Below, piece after piece: positions 12,753 through 21,532 of a stretch of DNA of 64,000 bases (positions are counted from its first letter, which is position 1; each line of letters opens with the position of its first letter). The DNA comes from Bradyrhizobium sp. Ce-3 (lineage in GTDB: Bacteria > Pseudomonadota > Alphaproteobacteria > Rhizobiales > Xanthobacteraceae). The translations under genes were made by a program, and so were the position numbers. The DNA is taken from assembly GCF_022835695.1 (NCBI RefSeq), contig NZ_BQUV01000004.1, positions 434,001 through 498,000 of the forward strand, in the 5' to 3' direction. Under the pieces are notes generated by a model. The model was not told where the DNA came from, searched no databases, and saw nothing but the letters and a program-made list of their open reading frames with translations.

Positions 12753-12816
12753 CGTTTTCGCTTTGACGGTTTTACTTTCGGATTGGAGTAGATCACAACC
12801 GAAAACGAAAGCAAAG
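12753..12816 (-). promoter_or_regulatory. Candidate GlpR operator region upstream of glpD
   Basis: Just upstream of glpD there is a run of related A/T-rich elements: GTTTTCGCTTTGAC, then GTTTTACTTTCGG, then the opposite-strand form CCGAAAACGAAAGC. Repeated TTTCG/CGAAA half-sites near the promoter fit DeoR-family repressors, and glpR is the adjacent gene. The exact footprint is not proven. Confidence 0.45.
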
Positions 12817-12901
12817 TGAAAATAGGGAACTTTGGCTGGGGATTCTTTGGGCAGGATGACCGTGGTGGAGGCAGGTTTGTCCGGCACATCCGCTACCAGA
12901 C

Positions 12902-12971
12902 CCGTCACCCTGAGGAGCGCGTAGCGCGCTCCTCCAGCGACAAGGGCGAAGCGCTTGCGCGGGGGTGACGG
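12902..12971. repeat. Intergenic inverted repeat, CCGTCACCCTGAGG type
   Basis: Starts CCGTCACCCTGAGGAGCG and ends GGGGGTGACGG, with an inner hairpin GGAGCGCG / CGCGCTCC. A longer relative lies at 53458-53597. With the next repeat it fills most of the 395-base glpD-glpR space; nothing coding is seen there. Confidence 0.65.
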
Positions 12972-13004
12972 TGAAAAAGGTGTGCGTGCGGCTTCGCCGC
13001 ATTC

Positions 13005-13114
13005 CGCTGTCATGCCCCGCTTCAAGCGGGCATCCAGTACGCCGCGGCGTCGCGGCTCAAGCGCGAATGTCTCTGGAATACTGGATCGCCCGCTTTCGCC
13101 GGGCGATGACAGCG
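13005..13114. repeat. Intergenic inverted repeat, GCTGTCATGCCCCGC type
   Basis: Left end CGCTGTCATGCCCCGCTT and right end CCGGGCGATGACAGCG are inverted, with inner arms ATCCAGTAC / ATACTGGAT. It ends 14 bases before the glpR stop and may terminate glpR transcription. Confidence 0.65.
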
Positions 13115-13127
13115 AGAGGATGTGGAA

Positions 13128-13958
13128 TTACGCGCTGCGCAACGTCGCCGGTGCCGCGTCCGCGCCGTTGTCGTCGATATCGACGGCCGGCTTGTCCATC
13201 GCGACGACCACTTCGATGCCGCGGCTGTGGCAGATGTTGGCGAGGCCCGCGGGCAGCGGCGAGTCGGTGACGAAGGTCTGGATCTGGCTCATATGGGCAA
13301 TGCGCACCGGCGCGCTGCGGCGGAGTTTGGTCGCATCCGACACCAGCATGACGTTGCGCGCATTGGCGATGATCGCCTGCGCCACCTGCACCTCGCGATA
13401 GTCGAAGTCGAGCAGCGCGCCTTCCTCGTCGATCGCGGACGCGCCGATGATGGCGTAGTCGACCTTGAACTGGCCGATCAGTTGCGTCGCGGTCGAGCCG
13501 ACCACGGCGCCGTCGGCGCGGCGCACCGTGCCGCCGGCCACCACCACCTCGATGCGCGGATGGCGGTACAGCAGCATCGCGACGTTGAGGTTGTTGGTGA
13601 TGACCAGCAGGTCCTCGTGCGAGGTCAGCGCGCTCGCGACCTCTTCCGTCGTGGTGCCGATGTTGATGAACAGCGAGCAGCCGTTCGGAATTCGCGCGGC
13701 CGCGGCGGCACCGATCGCCTTCTTCTCCTCGGCGGCGACGAAGCGGCGCGCCTCATAGGCGAGGTTCTCGACGCCCGAGGCGATGATCGCGCCGCCATGG
13801 ATGCGGGTCAGCGACCGCTCGTCGCAGAGATCGTTGAGGTCCTTGCGGATGGTCTGCGCCGACACCTCGAATCGCTTGGCCAGGTCTTCGACCATGACCC
13901 GGCCAAACGCGCGTGCGATGTTGAGGATTTCGGTCTGGCGATGGGAGAGTCCGGCCAC
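13128..13958 (-). CDS. glpR: DeoR family glycerol regulon repressor
   Basis: 276 residues. The N-terminal DeoR helix-turn-helix reads HRQTEILNIARAFGRVMVEDLAKRFEVSAQTIRKDLNDLCDERSLTRIHGGA, and a sugar-phosphate-sensing DeoRC domain follows (FINIGTTTEEVASAL, LLVITNNLNVAMLL, GGTVRRADGAVVG). Position and family match GlpR, which senses glycerol-3-phosphate. GTG 13958 is used, with AAGGGGG just upstream. It is read in the same direction as glpD but separated from it by two repeat elements, so it probably has its own promoter. Confidence 0.88.
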   Translation of the reverse strand: MAGLSHRQTEILNIARAFGRVMVEDLAKRFEVSAQTIRKDLNDLCDERSLTRIHGGAIIASGVENLAYEARRFVAAEEKKAIGAAAAARIPNGCSLFINIGTTTEEVASALTSHEDLLVITNNLNVAMLLYRHPRIEVVVAGGTVRRADGAVVGSTATQLIGQFKVDYAIIGASAIDEEGALLDFDYREVQVAQAIIANARNVMLVSDATKLRRSAPVRIAHMSQIQTFVTDSPLPAGLANICHSRGIEVVVAMDKPAVDIDDNGADAAPATLRSA

Positions 13959-13988
13959 GGCGGCCCCCTTGAAACGGCAATCGGTTGG

Positions 13989-14041
13989 AGCGTGACCATT
14001 TCGGAAAACCGGTTTCCAGTTTTCCGGATCATGCTTCTAGC
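13989..14041. repeat. Palindromic repeat with CGGAAAAC stem
   Basis: CGGAAAAC (14002-14009) pairs with GTTTTCCG (14019-14026) around CGGTTTCCA, and the outer part ends GGATCATGCTTCTAG. It shares its outer arm with the element at 4088-4112. It lies just upstream of glpR and may overlap its promoter. Confidence 0.6.
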
Positions 14042-14142
14042 CCATGGTGCGACCGTTCGGCACCGAGGTCAACGAGCAAGCAGCGCCGAGGTTAAGAACT
14101 GCGTTGCAGCAATGCCGCGCCGGTGAGTGCCGCCACGATTCC

Positions 14143-14880
14143 TCACCACGCCATCGCCGATGCAACAAGGCGAATCAATTCCGGATCATCGAACGCCCGG
14201 GCGCTGGCAACCGCGCCGGCCGCGATTAGATCGGCATGGCTGAGCCCGGTTCGCATCCCGACCGTCGCGATGCCCGCCGCGGTCGCGGACTGGATGCCGG
14301 AGCGCGAATCCTCGAACGCCAACGAAGCCTGTGCCTGCGCGCCCGCGAGGCGCAGTCCCTCGAGATAGGGCAATGGGTGCGGCTTGCCGTGCGCCAGTTC
14401 ATCGCCGATCACGAGCGCCTTGAAACGGTGCGCGATGCCAAGTCCCGCGAGCAGCAATTCGGCGTTCGCGCGCGGCGCGTTGGTCACCGCCACCATCGGC
14501 ACGCCGGCGTGATCGGCCCGGTCGAGCAGCGCCATCAATCCCGGCACCGGCACGATCTGGCCGGCGACCAATTCGCGGAAGATCCGCTCCTTCTCGCCAA
14601 GGATGATCGTGCGGCGTTCGGGCGGCTCGTGCGCGAGGAAACGCTCGCCGATCGATGCGTTGGAGAATCCCTGCAGCTCGCGGCCGAAGCGCGCGTGATC
14701 GAAGCTGTGTCCGTGCGGGCCGAGCACCCGGTTGAACGCGGCCAGATGCAGCGGATCGGTGTCAGCCAGCGTGCCGTCGATATCGAACAGCAGCGCTTTG
14801 CTTTTTGTCTGCGACGCGTTGCGATGTGTCTGCGACGCGTTGTGCCGTGTCTGCGACGCCTGGCCTTGTGTCTGCGACAT
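14143..14880 (-). CDS. HAD family phosphatase with N-terminal heptad repeat
   Basis: 245-residue HAD-IA hydrolase. The nucleophile motif is FDIDGTLADTD (D33, D35), the second motif is VAVTNAPRANAELLL (Thr), and the later motifs are GKPHPLPYLEGL (Lys) and AFEDSRSGIQSA (Asp pair). An alpha-helical cap lies between motifs I and II, as in phosphoglycolate phosphatase and beta-phosphoglucomutase relatives. The first 28 residues are four heptads, SQT-x4, absent from normal HAD proteins. It lies beside glpR, and related genes in rhizobial polyol loci may dephosphorylate polyol phosphates; the substrate here is unknown. Confidence 0.83.
   Translation of the reverse strand: MSQTQGQASQTRHNASQTHRNASQTKSKALLFDIDGTLADTDPLHLAAFNRVLGPHGHSFDHARFGRELQGFSNASIGERFLAHEPPERRTIILGEKERIFRELVAGQIVPVPGLMALLDRADHAGVPMVAVTNAPRANAELLLAGLGIAHRFKALVIGDELAHGKPHPLPYLEGLRLAGAQAQASLAFEDSRSGIQSATAAGIATVGMRTGLSHADLIAAGAVASARAFDDPELIRLVASAMAW
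14806..14880 (-). repeat. 21-bp coding tandem repeat at the start of the HAD gene
   Basis: The core GTCTGCGAC recurs at exact 21-base spacing (four copies, the last cut by the start codon). In the protein it gives heptads MSQTQGQ, ASQTRHN, ASQTHRN, ASQTKSK. Because the unit is a multiple of three, copy changes would not break the frame. Confidence 0.8.
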
Positions 14881-14961
14881 CCAAAAAACGTTTCCGTGAA
14901 TTCGGATGCATCAATACAGACTCTGGCGGCGCGCGCAAACGGCACGCCGCCAAGCTCCCTG

Positions 14962-15156
14962 TCAGGAGGCCAGCTGCAAATCTTGCCCAGTGACAAGCCG
15001 TCGCGCGGCGCGCTCGGCCTCGCGTGCGTTGCGGAAGATCTGGCCTTCGAGGGCCTGGAAGCGGTGCGAGGCGGCAAAAAACTCGTAACCATTGGTATCG
15101 CGCACCACGATACCCGCGGTCTGTGAACTCACTTCGATCACGCAGCAGTCAGACAT
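14962..15156 (-). CDS. Small conserved protein (64 aa), stress promoter
   Basis: 64 residues, starting MSDCCVIEVSSQTAGIVVRD, with a basic-acidic helical end (FRNAREAERAARRLVTG). It has no signal peptide, membrane segment or known motif, so its function is unknown. ATG 15156 lies 28 bases downstream of an exact GGAAC-N16-CGTT element, which argues that this short frame is a real gene of the general stress response. A longer frame running up to 15798 is not coding upstream of this ATG, as it crosses the thioesterase gene. Confidence 0.72.
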   Translation of the reverse strand: MSDCCVIEVSSQTAGIVVRDTNGYEFFAASHRFQALEGQIFRNAREAERAARRLVTGQDLQLAS

Positions 15157-15184
15157 GTCGGCCTCGGTTTGATTCCGAGCCGAC

Positions 15185-15209
15185 AACGGCATCACCGTCC
15201 GAATGTTCC
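15185..15209 (-). promoter_or_regulatory. EcfG-type promoter of the 64-aa protein gene
   Basis: On the minus strand GGAAC (15209-15205) and CGTT (15188-15185) are 16 bases apart, the consensus for alphaproteobacterial general stress sigma factors. The -10 lies 28 bases before the start codon. Confidence 0.7.
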
Positions 15210-15320
15210 TCGATTTATTTGCGAACCGACGGGCTCTTTTTGCAACCAAATCGAACGACCGTCTCAGTTTCGACGCGTTCCTCTCACGCCGAATCAACAG
15301 CGATTGTCCCGCGAAAGATC

Positions 15321-15767
15321 TCAGGTCGAAATCGTCGCACCATCGCGCTGGATCGGTTGCGGATGGCCCTGCTCGTCGATCGAAACGTAAGTGAAATTGC
15401 CGTCGGTGACGAGGATCGACTGCTGCTCGCGGCGGCGCAGCACCCAGGCTTCGAGATGCACCGTGATCGAGGTGCGACCGACCCGCACGAGATTGGCGTG
15501 CACCGAGACGAGATCGCCGACATAGACCGCCTTGCGGAAATTCATCGCCTCGATCGCAACCGTCACGGTGCGCGACTTCGCCACCTTGCCTGCGAACACG
15601 CCGCCGCCGAGATCCATCTGGCTGAGCAGCCAGCCGCCGAAGATGTCGCCATTGGCGTTGGTGTCGGCCGGCATCGCCAGCGTGCGGATGCAGAGATCGC
15701 CTTGCGGCTCGTTGCTGCTGATCGGCGGCGCGTGAACATGCGTATCGGGTGTTTGGGTGTCGGTCAC
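15321..15767 (-). CDS. Acyl-CoA thioesterase, YciA-type hotdog protein
   Basis: 148 residues, cytoplasmic. The hotdog core includes PADTNANGDIFGGWLLSQMDLGGGVFAGKVA, where the catalytic Asn/Asp near NGDIFGG and the long helix are typical of YciA/BFIT thioesterases, then VTVAIEAMNFRKAVYVGDLVSVHANLVRVGRTSITVHLEAW. It hydrolyses acyl-CoA to free acid and CoA. It is the last gene of the beta-oxidation operon and overlaps the FadJ-like gene by four bases, suggesting a safety valve that frees CoA when acyl-CoA builds up. Confidence 0.88.
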   Translation of the reverse strand: MTDTQTPDTHVHAPPISSNEPQGDLCIRTLAMPADTNANGDIFGGWLLSQMDLGGGVFAGKVAKSRTVTVAIEAMNFRKAVYVGDLVSVHANLVRVGRTSITVHLEAWVLRRREQQSILVTDGNFTYVSIDEQGHPQPIQRDGATIST

Positions 15768-17866
15768 TTGAAGCCCTCCCAGCCGGGATCCGGCGCAAAT
15801 CGTCCGCCGAACTTGCGCATCAGCGATTGCATGGTCGACACCACATTGTCGACGCCGCGGCTGCGCGCATAGTTGAGCGGGCCGCCGCGGAATGGGGCAT
15901 AGCCGGTGCCGAAGATCATCGCGCCGTCGACCATGTCGGCGTTGTCGACGATGCCCTCGCGCAACGCGGCGACGCAGACGTTGGAGATCGGCAGCACCAG
16001 GCGGTCGATCATCTCGTCGGTCACCTTCGGACCGGTCTCCGGCAGCGGCGTCTTCTCGGCCTTGCCGTCCTTCCAGGTGTAGAAGCCCTTGCCGGTCTTG
16101 CGGCCGAGCTCGCCCTTGGCGACCTTTTCACGCAGCCACGCGGGCGTTGGCGGGAGCGTATCGCCGAACTTCGAGCGCAGCATGTCGCCGACATCGAGGC
16201 AGATATCGAGGCCGACCTGATCGGCGAGCTCGATCGGGCCCATCGGCATGCCGAACTCGATCGCGGCCGCGTCGATCAGGCGCTGGTCGGTCTTCTCGTC
16301 CAGCATCATCATCGCTTCCAGCATGTAGGGCGTCAGCGCGCGGTTGACGAGGAAGCCCGGCGAGCTCTTCACCGGCAGCGGCAGGCGATCGATGGCGCCG
16401 ACAAAGGCGAGCGCCTCCTTCAGCATGCCGGCATCGGTGCCGTCATGGTTGACGACCTCGACGAGTTGCAGGCGCGACACCGGGTTGAAGAAATGCAGGC
16501 CGAGCAGCCGCTCCGGCCGTGCCAGCGTGGTGCGCAGATCCTGCAACGGGATGCTCGACGTATTGGTGGCGAGGATCGCACCCGGCTTCATCTTCGGCTC
16601 GAGCGAGGCATAGACCTTCTGCTTGAGCTCGAGCTTTTCCGGCACCGCCTCGATGATCAGATCGGCGTTGCGGACGCCTTCGCCGTCCATGTCGGGGATC
16701 AGCCGGTCGAGCGCGTCGCGCTGGTCGATCTTCTTGCGCATGATCTTGCCGAACAGCTCCGAAGCCCGCTTCATCGCGCCCGCGATCGGCTCGGCCTTCA
16801 TGTCGGCGAGCGTCACTCGCATGTCCTGGTTGGCGCACCAGGCCGCGATATCGCCACCCATCGCGCCGGCGCCGATGACGTGAACATGCGCAACCTTGTT
16901 GCCGCTGCCCGCCACCTTCTTCATCTGCTCGCGCAGGAAGAACACCCGGATCAGGTTCTGCGCAGTCGGCGTCACCATCAGACTGGCGAACGAGGCCTTC
17001 TCGGCATTCAGCATCGCCGCGCGGTTGCCGGCGTGCTTCTCCCAGAGATCGATCAGCGCGTAAGGCGCCGGATAATGCTTGTGCGGCGCCGCCTTCTCGG
17101 CCTCGCTGCGCATCCGCGAGGCGAGCAAGCCGCGCACCGGGCCTAGATTGAGGATCGAGTTGAGCACGCCGGGCCTGGCGCGCTTCAGCCGGCCGAACAC
17201 CGCATCCTTCACGGCGTTGCGGACGTGGCGCTCCTGGGTGACGGCATCGACCAGGCCGAGCGCCTTGGCGCGGCGTGCGTCGATCGTCCTGCCGGTCAGC
17301 ATCAAGGTCATCGCCTGCATCGGGTTGACCAGCTCGGTGAAGCGCACCGTGCCGCCGAGGCCCGGATGCAGGCCGAGCATCACCTCGGGAAAGCCGAACC
17401 GCGCGTCGTCGATCGCGATCCGCATCTGGCAGGCCAGCGCGACCTCAAGGCCGCCGCCGAGGCAGAAGCCATGGATGACGGCGACCGAGGGCACGCGCAA
17501 CGCCTCCAGCCGGTCGATCACCGCATGCGCGCGGCCGATCTGGGTCTCGACCGCGCCGGGATCGCTGGCGCCGCGAAACTCATTGACGTCGGCGCCGGCG
17601 ATGAAGCCGCTCTTTTTCGCCGAGCGCACCACGAGGCCGGCTGGCCGCTGGTTCTCCAGCGCCGTGACGACGGCATCGAGCTCTTCGAGCAGGTCGGCGG
17701 ACAGCGTGTTGGCGCTGGCGCCGGCGCGGTCGAACAGCAGCCAGGCAATGCCGTCCTCGTCGCGGGTCAGCTTGAAATTCCTGTACGGGCTGTCGGCGGC
17801 AGGCTGCGGCCCGAGCTCGAGCACGCGATCGGCGAGAAGGTCCATGATCCGTGAATCCATGATCAC
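15764..17866 (-). CDS. Bifunctional enoyl-CoA hydratase / 3-hydroxyacyl-CoA dehydrogenase (FadJ/FadB-like)
   Basis: 700 residues. The N-terminal crotonase domain (about 20-220) has an oxyanion-hole segment SGFIAGADVNEF and HGFCLGGGLEVALACQ. The central NAD-binding domain has VIGAGAMGGDIAAWCANQ and the C-terminal dehydrogenase domain has GLHFFNPVSRLQLVEVV with the catalytic His, then SSPGFLVNR. It carries out hydration and the NAD-dependent oxidation of the beta-oxidation cycle. It overlaps the thiolase gene and the thioesterase gene by four bases each. ATG 17866 is used; a second in-frame ATG follows two codons later. Confidence 0.92.
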   Translation of the reverse strand: MIMDSRIMDLLADRVLELGPQPAADSPYRNFKLTRDEDGIAWLLFDRAGASANTLSADLLEELDAVVTALENQRPAGLVVRSAKKSGFIAGADVNEFRGASDPGAVETQIGRAHAVIDRLEALRVPSVAVIHGFCLGGGLEVALACQMRIAIDDARFGFPEVMLGLHPGLGGTVRFTELVNPMQAMTLMLTGRTIDARRAKALGLVDAVTQERHVRNAVKDAVFGRLKRARPGVLNSILNLGPVRGLLASRMRSEAEKAAPHKHYPAPYALIDLWEKHAGNRAAMLNAEKASFASLMVTPTAQNLIRVFFLREQMKKVAGSGNKVAHVHVIGAGAMGGDIAAWCANQDMRVTLADMKAEPIAGAMKRASELFGKIMRKKIDQRDALDRLIPDMDGEGVRNADLIIEAVPEKLELKQKVYASLEPKMKPGAILATNTSSIPLQDLRTTLARPERLLGLHFFNPVSRLQLVEVVNHDGTDAGMLKEALAFVGAIDRLPLPVKSSPGFLVNRALTPYMLEAMMMLDEKTDQRLIDAAAIEFGMPMGPIELADQVGLDICLDVGDMLRSKFGDTLPPTPAWLREKVAKGELGRKTGKGFYTWKDGKAEKTPLPETGPKVTDEMIDRLVLPISNVCVAALREGIVDNADMVDGAMIFGTGYAPFRGGPLNYARSRGVDNVVSTMQSLMRKFGGRFAPDPGWEGFK

Positions 17867-19146
17867 ACCGTCTCAATCAACATCGCGCCGCCCTGCCCGC
17901 CACCGATGCATTCGGTGGCGACGCCGCGCCTGGTGCCGAGCCGCTTCATCGCATTGACCAGATGCAGCACGATGCGGTTGCCGCTGCAGCCTACGGGATG
18001 GCCGAGGCTGATCGCACCGCCATCGACATTCAGCTTGGCGCGGTCGATCTCGCCCGCCGCGCCATCGAGCCCGAGAATTTCGCGGCAGAATCTCTCGTCG
18101 TTCCACGCCGCGAGGCAGCCCAGCACCTGGGTGGCAAAGGCTTCGTTCAGCTCCCAGGTCTCGACCTCCTGCAAGGTCAGCCCATTGCGCTTGAGCAGCG
18201 CACTCGCCGACAGCACCGGGCCAAGCCCCATGATCGAGGGATCGAGCGCCGACCACTGGCTGTCGAGGATGACGGCCTTCGGCGTCAGCCCGTGCTTGGC
18301 GACCGCTGTCTCGGACGCCAGGATCACCCAGGACGCGCCGTCGGTGATCTGCGAGGAATTGCCGGCGGTGACCTGGCCCCACGGACGCTCGAACACCGGC
18401 CTCAGCTTTGCCAGCGTGTCCGGGGTCGAGTCCGGGCGGACGCCGTCGTCATGTTCGTAGAACTTGCCGTCACGGGAGAACGCGGTCTCGACCTCGCCCT
18501 TGAGAAAGCCTTGCTTCTGCGCGTTGGCGAGCCGCTGATGGCTCTCGGCGGCGTAGGCGTCGGATTGCGCGCGGGTGATGCCGAAGAGATGGCCGACCTT
18601 CTCGGCGGTCTGCCCCATATTGAGCTCGGTGATCGGATCGGTCAGCCCGCGCTCCAGCCCGATGATCGGCTTGAAGTAGCTCGGCCTCACCTTCAACGCC
18701 GCGGCGATCTTCGCGCCCAATCCCTTGGCGCCGGCAAAGCCGGCAAACCAGCGCACCCCGGAATTGGGCCAGACCAGCGGCGCGTGGCTCAACGCCTCGG
18801 CGCCGCCGGCGAGGATCAGGTCGGCGGTGCCCTCGCGGATGTAGCGGTAGCCGGTGTCGATCGACTGCATGCCGGAGCCGCAATTGATCTGCACGGTGAA
18901 GGCGACCATCTGCTCGCCCATGCCGAGCCGGAGTGCTGCGACCCGCGCCGGGTTCATCTCGTCGGCGATCACGTTGACGCAGCCGAGGATGACCTGGTCG
19001 AACGCGGTGGGGGCGAACGGCTGCCGCGCCAGCAGCGGCCGGCCGCATTGCACGGCGAGATCGACCGGAGTGAACGGGCCGGGACCGGAGCGCGCCTTCA
19101 GGAACGGCGTCCGGCTGCCGTCGACGATAAAGACTGGTCGCGCCAT
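17863..19146 (-). CDS. Acetyl-CoA C-acyltransferase (beta-oxidation thiolase)
   Basis: 427 residues. The acyl-accepting Cys89 is in FTVQINCGSGMQSIDTGY, and the other active-site blocks are WELNEAFATQ (NEAF), SLGHPVGCSGNR (GHP) and TECIGGGQGGAML (second Cys). It cleaves 3-ketoacyl-CoA to acetyl-CoA plus shortened acyl-CoA. The length and the FadI-like N-terminus (RPVFIVDGSRTPFLKARSG) fit the FadI/FadA group rather than biosynthetic PhaA. It starts one base inside the fadE stop and overlaps the FadJ-like gene by four bases, so the enzymes are made together. Confidence 0.92.
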   Translation of the reverse strand: MARPVFIVDGSRTPFLKARSGPGPFTPVDLAVQCGRPLLARQPFAPTAFDQVILGCVNVIADEMNPARVAALRLGMGEQMVAFTVQINCGSGMQSIDTGYRYIREGTADLILAGGAEALSHAPLVWPNSGVRWFAGFAGAKGLGAKIAAALKVRPSYFKPIIGLERGLTDPITELNMGQTAEKVGHLFGITRAQSDAYAAESHQRLANAQKQGFLKGEVETAFSRDGKFYEHDDGVRPDSTPDTLAKLRPVFERPWGQVTAGNSSQITDGASWVILASETAVAKHGLTPKAVILDSQWSALDPSIMGLGPVLSASALLKRNGLTLQEVETWELNEAFATQVLGCLAAWNDERFCREILGLDGAAGEIDRAKLNVDGGAISLGHPVGCSGNRIVLHLVNAMKRLGTRRGVATECIGGGQGGAMLIETV

Positions 19147-21413
19147 CAGCTCGCCGCCCTCTGATCACCAAGCTCCTGGAAGAACTGATGCACGTCGGCG
19201 GATTTCTTGTAAATCGGTGACAGCGCCTCGGGCGCAAAATCATCGACCTCGATGACTTTTGTGACGGCCTCGTGCGCGGCGGCGAGCTTGTCGCCGTCGG
19301 CCTCGGTGATGACGCCCTTCTTCACCCCCTCCTTCCAGTCATGCAGCCGCGCCGCGCGCAGCTGCTTGGCGGCATCCTCGGCCTCGGTGACGAGGCGGAA
19401 GGCCTTTTCCAGCCGCGCGATGCCGCCGTCGTCCTCGACAAAGGCGAGGTCCGGCGTCAGGCGGTCGCGCGCCACTGAGGGCGACAGCACCAACTGCGCA
19501 CAGAGATGCACGATACGGTCCGACGGGCCGGTGACGCGTGCGCCGAACGGCTGGATCAGGAATTTCAGCAGCCATGCCACCGGGCGGTTCGGCAGGTTGG
19601 CGAGGATCTCCGCAAAGCGGTTCTCGATGGTCTTGAAGCCGGAGGCCATGCACCATTCGAGCGCCGGCAGATCCTCCTTCTGCCGTCCCTCGTCCTGCCA
19701 GCGTTTCAGCGCGGCAGACAGCAGATAGAGTTCGGAGAGGATGTCGCCGAACCGCGCGGACAGCATTTCCTTGCGCTTCAGCGCGCCGCCGAGCGTGAGC
19801 AGCGCCATGTCGGCGCACAACGCGAACGCCGACGAATAGCGCGACAGCTGGCGATAGAACTCGGTCGCATCGCCGGCATCCGGCGCCGGTGCAAACAGGC
19901 CAAAACTCCAGCTGCGGCCCCAGGCGCGGAACATGGTCGCAAAGCTGTGCCCGACATGCTTCCAGAACGCGCTGTCGAAATCGGTGAGGCCCTTGTCGCG
20001 ATCGGTCTCGCCGAGCGCGTTCATCTCCTGCAACAGATAAGGATGCGCGCGGATCGCACCCTGCCCGAACACGATCAGGTTGCGGGTCAGGATGTTGGCG
20101 CCCTCGACGGTGATGCCGACCGGCACCGAGCGGTAGAGCCCGCCGAGATAGTTCTGCGGCCCGTCGATCACGGCCTTGCCGCCATGGATGTCCATGGCGT
20201 CATCGATCGCGATCCGCATCCGCTCGGTGGCGTGCAGCTTCATGATGCCCGAGATCACCGCGGGGTGATGCCCCTCGTTCAGCGCAGCACAGGTCAGCCG
20301 CCGCGCGGCGTCGAGCAGATAGGCGGTGCCGGCGATGCGCGCCAGCGGCTCCTCGATGCCTTCGAACTTGGAAATTGAAATGCCGAACTGCTCGCGGATC
20401 CGGGCGTAGGCGCCGGTGGTGCGCGCGGCATAGGCGGCACCCGCGGCCGACAGCGACGGCAGCGAGATGCCGCGGCCGGCGGCGAGCGCGGTCATCAGCA
20501 TCTTCCAGCCCTGGCCGAGCCGCTCTTGCCCGCCGATGATGTAGTCGAGCGGGATGAAGACGTCCTTGCCCCAGTTCGGGCCGTTCTGGAACACCTGCAT
20601 CGCCGGCAGATGGCGGTGGCCGATCGAGACGCCGGGCAGATGGGTCGGGATCAGCGCCACCGTGATGCCAAGCTCGTCCTCGCTGCCGACCAGGTGATCG
20701 GGATCATAAGCCTTGAAGGCGAGGCCGAGCAGCGTCGCGACCGGACCGAGCGTGATGTAGCGCTTGTGCCAATTGAGCTTGAGCCCAAGCACCTCGCGGC
20801 CTTCGAAATTGCCCTTGCAGATGATGCCGGTGTCGATCATCGAGGCGGCATCGGAGCCAGCCTCGGGGCTGGTCAGGCCGAAGCAGGGAATGTCCTGGCC
20901 GGCGGCGAGCCGTGGCAGCCATTTATCCTGCTGCTCCCTGGTGCCGAAGCGCATCAGGAGCTCGCCCGGCCCGAGCGAGTTCGGCACCATCACGGTGACG
21001 GCCGCAGTCAGCGAGCGCGAGGAAATCTTGCGCACCACTTCGGAATGCGCATAGGGCGAGAAACCAAGGCCGCCGAATTCCTTGGGGATGATCATGCCGA
21101 AGAATTTCTTCGCCTTGATGAAGGCCCAGGCCTCCGGCGGCAGATCGCGCCATTCCCAGTTGATCTTCCACTCGTCGAGCATGGTGCAGAGCTCGTCGAC
21201 AGGACCGTGCAGGAAGGCGTTCTCCTCCTCGGTCAATTGGGCCGGCGCGAACGCCAGCAATTTCGACCAGTCGGGATTGCCGGTGAACAGATCGGCGTCC
21301 CACCAGACGTCGCCGGCTTCCAGCGCCTCGCGCTCGGTATCCGACATGGTCGGCAGCACGCCACGCGCCCAGGAGAAGATCGGTTTTGTCACATAGTCGC
21401 GGCGGAAGCTCAT
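19146..21413 (-). CDS. Long FadE-type acyl-CoA dehydrogenase
   Basis: 755 residues, much longer than the ~380-residue mitochondrial type and typical of FadE with its extra C-terminal domain (DUF1974). The flavin and substrate segments are CFGLTSPEAGSDAASM, WGKDVFIPLDYIIGGQERLGQGWKMLMTALAAGRGISLPSL and MDIHGGKAVIDGPQNYLGGLYRSVPVGITVEGANILTRNLIVFGQGAIR. It makes the first double bond in acyl-CoA and feeds electrons to ETF. It is first in the fadE-thiolase-fadJ-yciA unit. A 14-bp palindrome and an EcfG-like promoter lie upstream. Confidence 0.92.
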   Translation of the reverse strand: MSFRRDYVTKPIFSWARGVLPTMSDTEREALEAGDVWWDADLFTGNPDWSKLLAFAPAQLTEEENAFLHGPVDELCTMLDEWKINWEWRDLPPEAWAFIKAKKFFGMIIPKEFGGLGFSPYAHSEVVRKISSRSLTAAVTVMVPNSLGPGELLMRFGTREQQDKWLPRLAAGQDIPCFGLTSPEAGSDAASMIDTGIICKGNFEGREVLGLKLNWHKRYITLGPVATLLGLAFKAYDPDHLVGSEDELGITVALIPTHLPGVSIGHRHLPAMQVFQNGPNWGKDVFIPLDYIIGGQERLGQGWKMLMTALAAGRGISLPSLSAAGAAYAARTTGAYARIREQFGISISKFEGIEEPLARIAGTAYLLDAARRLTCAALNEGHHPAVISGIMKLHATERMRIAIDDAMDIHGGKAVIDGPQNYLGGLYRSVPVGITVEGANILTRNLIVFGQGAIRAHPYLLQEMNALGETDRDKGLTDFDSAFWKHVGHSFATMFRAWGRSWSFGLFAPAPDAGDATEFYRQLSRYSSAFALCADMALLTLGGALKRKEMLSARFGDILSELYLLSAALKRWQDEGRQKEDLPALEWCMASGFKTIENRFAEILANLPNRPVAWLLKFLIQPFGARVTGPSDRIVHLCAQLVLSPSVARDRLTPDLAFVEDDGGIARLEKAFRLVTEAEDAAKQLRAARLHDWKEGVKKGVITEADGDKLAAAHEAVTKVIEVDDFAPEALSPIYKKSADVHQFFQELGDQRAAS

Positions 21414-21467
21414 GCTGGGATCCTCATGAAACGGCAGCCCGGATGGGTGATCTTACCGAAAAGTGCC

Positions 21468-21481
21468 GTTCACCGGTGAAC
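21468..21481. promoter_or_regulatory. Palindromic operator candidate upstream of fadE
   Basis: GTTCACCGGTGAAC is a perfect 14-bp palindrome 55 bases before the fadE start. A further GTTCA half-site follows close by. It would suit a TetR- or GntR-type fatty acid regulator; no such gene is adjacent. Confidence 0.55.
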
Positions 21482-21532
21482 ACTTCGCTGTTCAAATAAA
21501 GCGAAATTGACGCGGCCGAGCCGCCGTTTGTT

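Noticed and set aside
14962-15798. 278-codon frame containing the 64-aa gene
   Set aside because: The upstream part is antisense-frame sequence over the thioesterase gene; only the last 64 codons follow a promoter and ATG.
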